Source of the DNA: Eremococcus coleocola DSM 15696
GTDB taxonomy: Bacteria > Bacillota > Bacilli > Lactobacillales > Aerococcaceae
Direction of reading: 5' to 3'
Length of the DNA: 64,000 bases
Assembly: GCF_000428865.1 (NCBI RefSeq)
Contig: NZ_AUAT01000006.1
Span: 1-64,000 of the forward strand
Part shown: piece after piece, positions 27,662 to 36,119 of the stretch
How positions within the stretch are numbered: position 1 is the first letter of the stretch
Layout: every line of letters begins with the position of its first letter
Notes under the pieces: model-generated
Databases searched by the model: none
Told to the model about the DNA's origin: nothing
What the model saw: the letters and a program-made list of their open reading frames with translations, nothing else
Translations under genes and position numbers: made by a program

Positions 27662-30522
27662 GAGTATCCCATCCTTTCTAAGGCTTTTTTCACTTCAGCT
27701 TTTGACTTATCCGCTTCTTCTTCAAGCTCTGGTAAGGTATTTTCATATTTTTTTGATATATCCACAAGTCTTGATGCTAAGTTATTTATCTCTTGGGCTA
27801 TCGCTTCATTAATATCCTTCCTTATTCTTGATATCCATTTTTTTTCAAACAACAAACCTTGTATTTCGTTTATAGAAAGTTGACTATATTTTTTTAATAT
27901 CTTTTTATTTAGTTCTTTTATACTTTCTTTTAGAACATTGTTCTTATCTTCTTTTTCATCCATCATGCTTTTATAAAAAATTAAAACTTCATATTCCTCT
28001 CTAAATATGCTAGGTACTTCTGCAAGTGTTTTGGCCTCTTTCAAAGCTGACTTTATTTTGTTTGTTACAAATTTACCTTTATCATTCTTCAGATCAAATT
28101 TTTCTAAATTACGGTTTTTTTCATAAAATATATTACCCTTAGTTTGGTTATTAGACTGAACCAATTCTAACAATTCTTCTAAAGTTTCTCTTACTAAAGA
28201 GTTAGAATTTTTTAAAACTTTTTTTATTTTACCAACACCTATTCTACCATCTTTATTCCTTATATCTAAATCAGATAGTTGTTCTTTTGTTGATATTAAT
28301 CTTTCTTGTTTTTCAATATTAGAGTTGTGCTCGTTCTCTAATAATTCCAATAATTTCTTCAAATCATCTATATCTTTAGACTGTTTTTTTTCTTCCAATT
28401 CTTTTAATCTATTATTAAGATTTGTTTTTGTTACCGAATCACCTTTATCATTAAGGGCTTCGACTAGTAGACCCTCATCTCCAGTATTCTCTTCAAAAAT
28501 CTCATTCATTTTTTCATCTAATTTTGAAATTTCTAGATTCAAGATTTCTATTTTATCTAGTTTATCTTTGAAATATTCTTTTTCTATTATTGTTCTTGGA
28601 ATCAAAAGCCCATCAAAGGATTTAAATTTGTTTTTATCGTCTACTTCTATCTCAACACCTTGTTCGTCTTTGACTTTCTTTTTTCCATATTCCTTTTCGA
28701 TTTCTTGACCAGCTTCATATCCTGATGCTTTTATTATATAAATATCATCCTGAAGTTTCTCGTTCCAATAATTTAAGAGGAAATCATAAACTTCGTAATT
28801 ATCTAATAACTTAGCCTCTTCATAAGCCTTAAGAATAGAAAATCCTAATTCTCTTATAAAAACTTTCGGAACTGTTTCTTTATCAATATCTTTAAGTTTA
28901 CCTTCTATCTCATTTTTCCATAAATTAAATAGCTCTTCTGTTTCCCTGGTTATTTCTTCTTTTATTTTTTCATCATCAAAAATAAGATTCTCTATTTTAT
29001 CAGAATCAACCTTTAAATCATAAACACTAGAGTTATCCCTTTTTATGAATATTTCTTTTTTTAGCTCATTTGAAATATTCCAAAGTTTTGTAACAGAATC
29101 TATATCTCCGATAGGTATACCACCATTAAGGTGCGCACTTATATTTTGAGGTAAAGTTTTGTTAATTTTACTAATATATCTTGGAACATTTAAGTTACCT
29201 TCATGCTCTTCTATGATTTCTTTATAAGTGATAAAGCGTGAGTATCCTTTTATTTCTATCTTATTTATAAAAACTTGAACAATTTTTTCGATATCTTGTT
29301 CTCTTAATCTATTCTTATCCCCAACTTTTTTATATCCATCACTTGCATCAATCATAAAGAGACCATCTCTTTTATCAGCATTTTCTTTATCAATTATTAT
29401 GATACAGGCTGGTATTCCAGTTCCATAGAATAGGTTTGATGGAAGGCCTACAATTCCTTTAATATATTTTCTTTTTAAAATTTCTTTTCTAATAGTTTCT
29501 TCAGCGTTTCCTCTAAATAAAACTCCATGAGGTAAGATAATTCCAGCTTTCCCATTTTCATTTAAGGCTTTTAAGACATGCAAAAACCAAGCATAATCTC
29601 CATTTTTTTCTGGTGGTATCCCATATCCATCGAATCTATGGTAGACGTCTCCATCTACTTTTATACCATCTGACCAATCTTTATCGGAAAATGGTGGGTT
29701 CATAACTATAAAGTCAAATTTTCTTAGTTCACCAAAATCATCCGTGTAATATGGCATAGCTAGAGTATTATCGCTATGGATTTCACCTGTTCCTTTGTTA
29801 TGGAGAATAAAATTCATTTTAGCAAGACCAGCTGTATCCGAATATTTTTCTTGTCCATATATCGTTACAATAGAATCTCCATTGTTATCAACTGGCGCTT
29901 CATCTGCAGCCCTGATTAATAAACTTCCACTACCAGCAGCGGGATCATGTAAAGTCCATTTCTTATCTGGTGTACTTTTAATCTCTCCAATTCCTATAAG
30001 TCTTGATATTACTCTTGATACTTCGCTTGGGGTATAGAATTGACCCTTGCTTTTCCCCGATTCTTGAGCAAATTTCATCATGAAATACTCATAAGCATCT
30101 CCTATGATGTCATCTCCACTTGCTCTATTTTTCTTAAAATCTATCGCTGGATTTTGAAATATGGCTATAAGGCCTGAAACTTTATCAACAAGTTCTTTTC
30201 CCTTACCAAGTTCATCTGGATTATTAAAGGAAACATCTGGAAGAGCTCCCTTAAGATTATTTGTTTCCAAAAATTTTTGAATAATCTTATCTACACGTTC
30301 ACCTACATCTGGTTTACCTTTTGCCAAGATGAGGTCTTCAAAAGAAGCCCCTTCTGCAATTTCAAATTCTCCATATTTTTGATCCTGGTATCGATCTGAA
30401 ACATATTTAAAAAATAATAACAATAATACATAATCTTTATACCTTGATGGCTCTACACCACCTCTAAGCTTGTTAGCTGCTTCCCATAATAGGGAGTATA
30501 ATTCTGATTTTTTCACTGCCAT
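27655..30522 (-). CDS. hsdM: Type I R-M methyltransferase subunit with long C-terminal extension
   Basis: N6-adenine methyltransferase. HsdM_N covers about 1-130; QFYTP (161-165), motif I DPAAGSGSLL (193-202) and motif IV NPPF (275-278) are intact. At 955 residues it is nearly twice the usual 480-550 of HsdM. The extra 450 or so residues after the methylase core are highly charged, Lys/Glu-rich and predicted helical, with coiled-coil-like stretches (LKKLLELLENEHNSNIEKQE). No further enzymatic motif is visible in the extension. It follows the XRE regulator by 7 nt and leads the M-S-R genes. Confidence 0.93.
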   Translation of the reverse strand: MAVKKSELYSLLWEAANKLRGGVEPSRYKDYVLLLLFFKYVSDRYQDQKYGEFEIAEGASFEDLILAKGKPDVGERVDKIIQKFLETNNLKGALPDVSFNNPDELGKGKELVDKVSGLIAIFQNPAIDFKKNRASGDDIIGDAYEYFMMKFAQESGKSKGQFYTPSEVSRVISRLIGIGEIKSTPDKKWTLHDPAAGSGSLLIRAADEAPVDNNGDSIVTIYGQEKYSDTAGLAKMNFILHNKGTGEIHSDNTLAMPYYTDDFGELRKFDFIVMNPPFSDKDWSDGIKVDGDVYHRFDGYGIPPEKNGDYAWFLHVLKALNENGKAGIILPHGVLFRGNAEETIRKEILKRKYIKGIVGLPSNLFYGTGIPACIIIIDKENADKRDGLFMIDASDGYKKVGDKNRLREQDIEKIVQVFINKIEIKGYSRFITYKEIIEEHEGNLNVPRYISKINKTLPQNISAHLNGGIPIGDIDSVTKLWNISNELKKEIFIKRDNSSVYDLKVDSDKIENLIFDDEKIKEEITRETEELFNLWKNEIEGKLKDIDKETVPKVFIRELGFSILKAYEEAKLLDNYEVYDFLLNYWNEKLQDDIYIIKASGYEAGQEIEKEYGKKKVKDEQGVEIEVDDKNKFKSFDGLLIPRTIIEKEYFKDKLDKIEILNLEISKLDEKMNEIFEENTGDEGLLVEALNDKGDSVTKTNLNNRLKELEEKKQSKDIDDLKKLLELLENEHNSNIEKQERLISTKEQLSDLDIRNKDGRIGVGKIKKVLKNSNSLVRETLEELLELVQSNNQTKGNIFYEKNRNLEKFDLKNDKGKFVTNKIKSALKEAKTLAEVPSIFREEYEVLIFYKSMMDEKEDKNNVLKESIKELNKKILKKYSQLSINEIQGLLFEKKWISRIRKDINEAIAQEINNLASRLVDISKKYENTLPELEEEADKSKAEVKKALERMGYSW

Positions 30523-30529
30523 AGTCTTT

Positions 30530-30760
30530 TTAACCTCTCAAATTTTTTCTTAAATTTTCGCATATTTTATATTCTAATATATCGCTTATATCACATTGGA
30601 AATAATCACATAGCTTTCCTAATGTACCCATATTAACATTCTCATTTTTTCCCATTTTTGCTATTGTCCTTGATGTTATACCTACACATTTTTGTAGATC
30701 AGTTTTATTCATTTTATTGTCTATCAATTTTTTCCATAACTTGTCATATGAAAATCCCAT
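30530..30760 (-). CDS. XRE-family regulator heading the R-M operon
   Basis: About 76 residues of a Cro/C1-type HTH (MNKTDLQKCVGITSRTIAKM, then CDYFQCDISDIL). The start at 30760 (MGFSYDKLW) follows GAGGGAAAAG; a TTG six codons upstream is less likely. The gene is only 7 nt before hsdM. It probably controls the timing of methyltransferase and nuclease expression, as C proteins and XRE regulators do in many R-M systems. A TATAAT lies about 50 nt upstream on the minus strand. Confidence 0.85.
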   Translation of the reverse strand: MGFSYDKLWKKLIDNKMNKTDLQKCVGITSRTIAKMGKNENVNMGTLGKLCDYFQCDISDILEYKICENLRKNLRG

Positions 30761-30829
30761 CTTTTCCCTCGCATTCAATATGGCTTTTTGTAAATATTTT
30801 CTTTATTATTATAACATATTATTAAATCT

Positions 30830-31245
30830 TTATAGACCCACAAAGTCGGATTCTGATTCACTGCCTTTTGCAGATTCCTCTATATGACGGAATGCCTTTC
30901 AAGTGTTTCATTAAGATTTTCATTATCCTTGGCTTTTGCCCTTACATTACAAAAGAGTTCAGAGGAAAGAATGAAAAAGCCTTTTTCTTGTACAAGGCCT
31001 TCTCTTGCCTCTTCAGCCATCTCATCAGACATCTGTTCAAAATCAAAATCAACATTGCCTGCTTCACTTTCTCCTGTATTGATGTAGTTAGCAATATTTT
31101 CAGAAATATATCTATAGAACATAGTACCAAGTATATAGTTTTTGAAATCCCATCCATCTACAGCACCACGAAGTTCATCTGCGATTGACCATATTGCTCT
31201 GTGAAGTTCATCACGTTCCTGTTCTTTTTTATTATCAATAGGCAT
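30830..31245 (-). pseudogene. Relic of a second hsdM (N-terminal part)
   Basis: The frame from 31245 reads the HsdM N-terminal domain (LHRAIWSIADELRGAVDGWD, YILGTMFYRYISENI) and stops at 30880. One frame over, the family sequence continues as FRHIEESAKGSESESDFVGL until it meets a stop at 30830, where the promoter region of the intact R-M operon begins. The gene is both frameshifted and cut off after about 135 residues. It is not the parent of the intact hsdM: the two N-termini are clearly different. Confidence 0.88.
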
Positions 31246-31478
31246 TATCTTTTTCCCTCCACGTCAAAATCAAGCCATGCCTCTTCTACATCTGAATAAT
31301 CAACACCATGTTCTAGGCAGAACTCTTTTATATTTTTCATAGCATTAAGGTTAGGCTTTGCTTTGCCACCTTCCCATCTATTCACAGTAGAAAATGCCAC
31401 CTGTACCTCTTTGGCAAAATCTTGCTGTGTCAGAAAGCATCGTTGTCTAATTCTTTTAATTTCATCTGGAAATCTCAT
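31245..31478 (-). CDS. XRE-family regulator of the older R-M system
   Basis: 77 residues with a Cro/C1 HTH (CFLTQQDFAKEVQVAFSTVN, RWEGGKAKPNL). Its stop overlaps the start of the hsdM relic (TAATG), showing that the two formed an operon. The gene itself looks intact. A 13-bp palindrome about 37 nt upstream is a good candidate for its own operator. With its target operon broken it may now be an orphan, or it may influence the new R-M operon behind it. Confidence 0.85.
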   Translation of the reverse strand: MRFPDEIKRIRQRCFLTQQDFAKEVQVAFSTVNRWEGGKAKPNLNAMKNIKEFCLEHGVDYSDVEEAWLDFDVEGKR

Positions 31479-31514
31479 GATGCATCTCCTTGCGTAAATA
31501 TTTCAATAATATAG

Positions 31515-31527
31515 CGTTATTATAACG
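31515..31527. promoter_or_regulatory. Candidate operator upstream of the older XRE gene
   Basis: CGTTAT-T-ATAACG, a perfect palindrome about 37 nt before the ATG; on the minus strand it contains TATAAT, so binding here would cover the -10 box. Confidence 0.5.
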
Positions 31528-31546
31528 TATAATCATAGTTTTTACT

Positions 31547-31581
31547 ATCTCCTAAGGCTACCTTCTGTAGCTACAGGAGAT
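31547..31581 (+). terminator. Terminator-like hairpin
   Basis: ATCTCCT and AGGAGAT with inner GGCTAC/GTAGC, followed on the plus strand by TTTTTATTTTT. No plus-strand gene precedes it, so it is probably left over from a removed gene. The stretch 31582-31851 holds nothing I recognise. Confidence 0.5.
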
Positions 31582-31851
31582 TTTTTATTTTTAGGGGTTC
31601 GCTTATACTCATTTCTTCGCTTATGGATGGAAGGAAAAATATTTTTTCTAAAAGGGGCAGATTTGTTCATCTCCCAAGGCTACATAGTAGAAAGACAAAT
31701 TCTACAAAAGATTTTAGGGAACTTTCAAAAGAAACCGAAAAAAACTTCCAACCTCCTTTTGAGAGTTAGAAGGAATAAAAACTTTTCTTCCAAGGTTTAC
31801 TAAGCATCAATTTTCTTTGCCTGTGATTCGTAAGAAGAAATTGCTTCTTAA

Positions 31852-32127
31852 TTCTATTGGCTTTGCTATGGTTTAATGGGGTTAATTGGCTTAATTACTT
31901 ATTTCAGTTTCATGTTTCCAGATAAATCCACCCAAGCAGCTGAAAATTTTGTTTTGTCAATCTTCCTTTATGGCTTTGTGTAGATTAACCAAATTGTGCC
32001 TCTCATACCTCTACAAATCTACTTTGACCGTCGCAAGGTCAAACTCACTTGGTGGCAAGCTGGGCTCGCTCTGGCTGGAACAAGTGCCCTAACTCTCTTG
32101 TATTATCAAATACGTGGCTTTAATTAG
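31852..32127 (+). pseudogene. Decayed member of a small membrane-protein family (copy 1)
   Basis: The plus frame FYWLCYGLMGLIGLITYFSF, then STQAAENFVLSIFLYGFV, stop, INQIVPLIPLQIYFDRRKVK and LTWWQAGLALAG ends at 32127. The FYW...GL start and hydrophobic pattern match the genes at 32419 and 32799. It has an internal TAG and no start codon. Confidence 0.6.
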
Positions 32128-32418
32128 TACAATATAATAAAATATAAAAAGCTCAAATCAAGCTAAGGGATCTTTACCTTCAAACTTGCTTAATTTGGGC
32201 TTTTTAATGAAAATAATAACTATTCTAAATTAATTTAAAAGCACAATATAAGCATTAACATCTCTTTTAGTCAACTAATAGTTCATAATAAATAAAATTA
32301 CAATAATATAACTTCAAAACATTTATAAATTTTGATAAACTAACCATGTCATCTAATCTAATTAAGATATTTGCTTTTATTGCTACTATATTTTCTAGAC
32401 AAAAAAGGAGATGATCTC

Positions 32419-32729
32419 ATGGAAAATGAAAATAAAAAAAACATAGTTTAATTTACTTTTGGATCAGACTTGGTTTGGTGGTAGCTGGACTCATTGCTAC
32501 TCTTTGCTTCATAATTGTTTTATTGGATACCACAGGCTTTGGTCCCTTCTTTTTTATTTTCCTCTTTTATTATGTTGTAGTTTGGTTTACTCAACTTATA
32601 CTCGTCATCCCTCTCTACCTTTACCTGAATAATCAAGATAAAAAATTAACTCTCTTTCCAGCCTGCCTCACCTTAGTGACAACTTTCACTATCACTACCC
32701 TTGTCCATCTTTCTATGTCTAATTTTTAA
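32419..32729 (+). pseudogene. Frameshifted small membrane protein (copy 2)
   Basis: An ATG with RBS GGAGATGAT opens MENENKK and then hits a stop. With one more A in the eight-A run at 32434-32441 the frame would continue as KKHSLIYFWIRLGLVVAGL and the rest of a 103-residue protein with three hydrophobic segments. It aligns with the intact neighbour at 32799, which begins MKRHSLLFYW. Whether the gene is dead or corrected by slippage cannot be told from sequence. Confidence 0.65.
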
Positions 32730-32798
32730 GTGAAAATAGATCTTTCTAGAATAAATCGTCCCTCTGACTGCTTAATTTTATACATAAGGAGCTAGCCT

Positions 32799-33095
32799 AT
32801 GAAAAGACACAGTTTACTATTTTATTGGAGCCGGATAGGTCTTATTTTACTCTTGTTAGTCCTAGTTTTCTGTATCTTTCTAATTGTGATAGAACCTTCA
32901 GGAGCTGGAGTATATTCAATCTTTTATCTTATCTATTTTCTGATGATTTGGCTCAGCCTCCTCATCTTTATTTTGCCTTTGCATTTCATCTTAAAAGTAA
33001 ATCAAAAAGACTTGACTTGGTTGCAGACCCTCCCTATTTTTATTGGCTTAGCTTACTTAGCTTTTACCATTCTCAATCAAGCTGGTTTCTTTTAA
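32799..33095 (+). CDS. Small three-segment membrane protein (copy 3, intact)
   Basis: 98 residues, RBS AAGGAGCT 7 nt from the ATG. Three hydrophobic segments (about 11-35, 42-64 and 76-96) separated by short polar loops. It is the only complete member of a local family of four. I do not recognise a function; small size and tandem copies would fit an immunity or toxin-neutralising membrane protein, but nothing in the sequence proves this. Confidence 0.7.
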   Translation: MKRHSLLFYWSRIGLILLLLVLVFCIFLIVIEPSGAGVYSIFYLIYFLMIWLSLLIFILPLHFILKVNQKDLTWLQTLPIFIGLAYLAFTILNQAGFF

Positions 33096-33301
33096 TATAA
33101 TCTCCTAAAACTAGAAAGAAGAGATGTATAAATGATAATAATCAAACTAGCTGATCTCTAGCAAGCCTTTAAGGCTAAACTCCGTTCCAAAAACATATTA
33201 TTATATTATTGGTCTTTCTTGAAACACAATACCATTATTGAATTGGCAAACCATGAAACAAAATAGATTAATCTTGTCATCTACTTTTTTTCTTGAATGA
33301 C

Positions 33302-33403
33302 AGAAAAATTTATCTTTTCTGGTGGCAAGCTACCATCATCCTCTTTCTGGATGTCAACATCTATAAACTTGTAGGTTCCTTCAAGCCCAATCTATTTTCT
33401 TAA
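33302..33403 (+). pseudogene. Fragment of a small membrane protein (copy 4)
   Basis: The frame RKIYLFWWQATIILFLDVN, then a polar tail and stop, resembles the end of copy 1 (RRKVKLTWWQAGL). No upstream part is in frame. 33096-33301 holds no other gene. Confidence 0.4.
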
Positions 33404-33415
33404 AAAACTTCACAA

Positions 33416-33461
33416 AAAATTATGCCCTAGCCAAATTCCAATTTGACTAGGGCATAATTTT
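33416..33461. terminator. Bidirectional terminator of perR
   Basis: AAAATTATGCCCTAG and its complement, with inner CAAATT/AATTTG; T-runs on both sides. Confidence 0.85.
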
Positions 33462-33491
33462 TATTGCTTAAAGAAAATCCACGCTTAATAT

Positions 33492-33962
33492 CTAGGCATC
33501 TCTTTCTTGTGCAGCTAGGTCTTGCTGACACTGGGGACACAAACCATATAATTCTATTTTTGTTTGTTGAATTTGATATCCCGTTTGAGCCATGGCTGCT
33601 TGGTTGATAACATGAATGTCGTGATAATAAAAATCATCCACCCGACCACACCGTTTACAAATCATATGATAATGACGGTCGCCCACAAAATCATAGCGGG
33701 TCCCAGACCCGGCTTGGGTAAGTTCATATAAATAGCCCGCCTCCACCAAAAAATGCAAACTATTATAAATGGTAGCTAGAGAGATTGACTTAAAATCTTG
33801 TTTTAAGTATTGGTAGATTTCTTCCGCGGTTGGATGACGATCCGTATCGATCATATAGGTCAAAATAGCTTTGCGTGGCTCGGTTATACGAAATTTGGGA
33901 TACTTACTTTTTAAATCTTTAACAATTTCTTGAACTTTTTCTTGGGTCTTCGCTTGGGTCAC
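33492..33962 (-). CDS. perR: Fur-family peroxide regulator, PerR-like
   Basis: 156 residues. The regulatory metal-site residues of PerR are all present with a constant offset of six: H43, D91, H97, H99 and D110 (H37, D85, H91, H93 and D104 in Bacillus). CKRCG and CPQC form the structural zinc site. PerR represses peroxide-defence genes and is inactivated when its Fe-ligand histidines are oxidised. H43 in place of another residue argues for peroxide sensing rather than Fur or Zur function. It is transcribed alone. Confidence 0.82.
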   Translation of the reverse strand: MTQAKTQEKVQEIVKDLKSKYPKFRITEPRKAILTYMIDTDRHPTAEEIYQYLKQDFKSISLATIYNSLHFLVEAGYLYELTQAGSGTRYDFVGDRHYHMICKRCGRVDDFYYHDIHVINQAAMAQTGYQIQQTKIELYGLCPQCQQDLAAQERDA

Positions 33963-34046
33963 AGTATCCCTCCTCTCCTTAATAGTTAATATTACTCTTA
34001 CATCTCGTTTTTTGCAATCCTGATTCTTCCTTTACAAGATAAAAAA

Positions 34047-34100
34047 GAGAGCAGGTCCACCAGCTAAGCTTGTTAATTTTGCTTAGACTGTCCCGCTCTC
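34047..34100 (-). terminator. Terminator of the opp operon
   Basis: GAGAGC/GCTCTC outer arms and CTAAGC/GCTTAG inner arms; TTTTTT follows on the minus strand, downstream of oppF. Confidence 0.85.
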
Positions 34101-34129
34101 CATAAAAGGAATCAATTTTTCTGTTCTAT

Positions 34130-35050
34130 TTATAGACCTGCTTCGGCTTTCCAAGCCGCCACTTGGCTAGCAGATCCAAAGACAAAATGTTGGTCACCTA
34201 CTTCAATCTTTTCAAGGTCTCCGTCAATTTGCGGATGTTCATAAACAATCCGACGCCGTTTAGACTCAGAAATCGGGTCAGGTTGTGGTACCGCAGACAG
34301 AAGCGACTTAGTATAAGGATGAACGGGATGGCGGTAAATATCATGGGCTAGACCGACTTCAACTAATTTACCAGCATACATCACAATAATCCGGTCGGAA
34401 ATGTACTTCACCATGGATAAGTCATGAGCAATAAACAAATAGGTCAAATGCCGTTCTTTTTGGAGTTTTTTCAAGAGGTTGACCACTTGAGCTTGAATTG
34501 ACACATCCAAGGCTGAAATAGGTTCATCCGCAATGATAAATTTTGGATTTAAAGCCAGGGCACGCGCAATCCCAATCCGTTGCCGTTGCCCACCCGAAAA
34601 TTCATGGGCATAACGGCCGGCATGCTCACGGCTCAAGCCGACCGCTTCAAGTAATTGACCGACCCGTTCTTGGCGGTCTTTCTTTTTTGGATATAAACCA
34701 TGAATGTCAAAGCCTTCAGAAATAATTTCTTGGGCGGTCATCCTGGGATTTAAAGAAGCATATGGATCCTGGAAAATCATTTGCATGTCCTTGGCATAGG
34801 CTTTCTTATCAGACTTAGATAGATTATTAGAGACCGTCTTACCGTCAAAAACTATTTCTCCATCCGTGATTTCATAAAGTCCAATTATTGACCGACCCGT
34901 GGTTGACTTGCCACAGCCTGATTCACCAACCAAACCTAAGACTTCCCCTTCATGAACATCAAATGAAATATCATCCACCGCTTTAACCGGAGCAGAAGAA
35001 TTGCCGAAATATTGTTTTAAATGTTTAACTTCTAGCAACTTATTTGCCAT
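34130..35050 (-). CDS. oppF: Oligopeptide ABC transporter ATPase OppF
   Basis: About 306 residues. Walker A GESGCGKSTTG, signature FSGGQRQRIGIARA, Walker B FIIADEPISALD, and the C-terminal oligopeptide-transporter motif HPYTKSLLSAVPQPDP. It pairs with OppD to power peptide import. The ATG at 35050 (MANKLLEV) follows AAGGAG; the two codons upstream begin with TTG. Its start overlaps the oppD end, so the two are translationally coupled. Confidence 0.95.
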   Translation of the reverse strand: MANKLLEVKHLKQYFGNSSAPVKAVDDISFDVHEGEVLGLVGESGCGKSTTGRSIIGLYEITDGEIVFDGKTVSNNLSKSDKKAYAKDMQMIFQDPYASLNPRMTAQEIISEGFDIHGLYPKKKDRQERVGQLLEAVGLSREHAGRYAHEFSGGQRQRIGIARALALNPKFIIADEPISALDVSIQAQVVNLLKKLQKERHLTYLFIAHDLSMVKYISDRIIVMYAGKLVEVGLAHDIYRHPVHPYTKSLLSAVPQPDPISESKRRRIVYEHPQIDGDLEKIEVGDQHFVFGSASQVAAWKAEAGL

Positions 35051-36113
35051 GAGCAATCACTCCTTCCTGACCTTCAGCTAAGTAGCGATCAATCCGCGCT
35101 TGAATGACTTCAGGCACTTGAATTTTAGGGGCATCCGGATGTAATAACCAGGTCTTAGCAAAATGGTCTTCATTCACCTCAAACATAGGTGGTTCCTTTT
35201 CATAATCAACTGCTAAAGCAAAACGATTTCGAGCAGCAAAGGCATCCCCCTTGGGTGGATTGATTAAGTTAGGCGGGGCACCAGGAATCGTGTACAATTC
35301 AACCGATCCGTCATTATCCAAGTCAGGCATAGACCCCAATAAGCCCCAAGTATAAGGGTGTTTAGGATTATAGAAGATTTCATGGGCAGTCCCGTATTCA
35401 ACGATTTGGCCCGCATACATGACCGCTACCTTATCCGCCACATTGGCTACAACCCCTAAGTCGTGAGTAATAAAGATGATGGAGTTACCCTTTTGGGCTT
35501 GGATTTCCTTCATTAATTCTAAAATCTGAGCTTGGATGGTCACATCCAGGGCTGTAGTCGGTTCGTCAGCAATCAACAGGTCAGGTTCAGCAGCCAAGGC
35601 AATGGCAATCACTACCCGTTGCCGCATTCCCCCAGAAAATTCATGAGGGTATTGGTTGAAACGTTTTTCAGGGTTGGAAATTCCAACTAATTTCAAAAGT
35701 TCTAAGACTTTTTCCTTAGCTTTTGCCTTGCCCACAGACTTATCGTGGATTAGGATGACTTCCATGATTTGTTTACCAATCTTAATCGTTGGATTTAAGG
35801 CCGTCATAGGGTCTTGGAAAATCATTGCAATTTCATTGCCCCGTACATGGGCCATTTCATTTTCAGATAATTCTAAAAGGTCACGTCCTTTAAAGAGGAT
35901 TTGTCCCTCATCATATTGACCGGGTGGTTGCGGAATCAGCCGCATAATCGCATTTGAGGTCACAGACTTACCTGACCCAGATTCCCCTACAATCGCCAAA
36001 GTTTCACCCGGATTTAGCGAGAAGTCAACCCCACGCACCGCCTGGACTTGACCGGCAAATGTCTTAAAGGATATTTTTAAATTTTTTACTTGTAAAATAG
36101 GTTCTGTCATCAT
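35040..36113 (-). CDS. oppD: Oligopeptide ABC transporter ATPase OppD
   Basis: 357 residues. Walker [12 protein letters not shown], signature [12 protein letters not shown], Walker [13 protein letters not shown], and [15 protein letters not shown], followed by the cysteine-containing extension seen in other OppD proteins being absent. It lies 6 nt after oppC. Together with OppF it forms the ATPase pair of the importer. Confidence 0.95.
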   Translation of the reverse strand: MMTEPILQVKNLKISFKTFAGQVQAVRGVDFSLNPGETLAIVGESGSGKSVTSNAIMRLIPQPPGQYDEGQILFKGRDLLELSENEMAHVRGNEIAMIFQDPMTALNPTIKIGKQIMEVILIHDKSVGKAKAKEKVLELLKLVGISNPEKRFNQYPHEFSGGMRQRVVIAIALAAEPDLLIADEPTTALDVTIQAQILELMKEIQAQKGNSIIFITHDLGVVANVADKVAVMYAGQIVEYGTAHEIFYNPKHPYTWGLLGSMPDLDNDGSVELYTIPGAPPNLINPPKGDAFAARNRFALAVDYEKEPPMFEVNEDHFAKTWLLHPDAPKIQVPEVIQARIDRYLAEGQEGVIAHGK

Positions 36114-36119
36114 TCTTCC

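Noticed and set aside
30868-31188. Plus-strand frames over the hsdM relic
   Set aside because: Antisense of the recognisable HsdM N-terminal domain.
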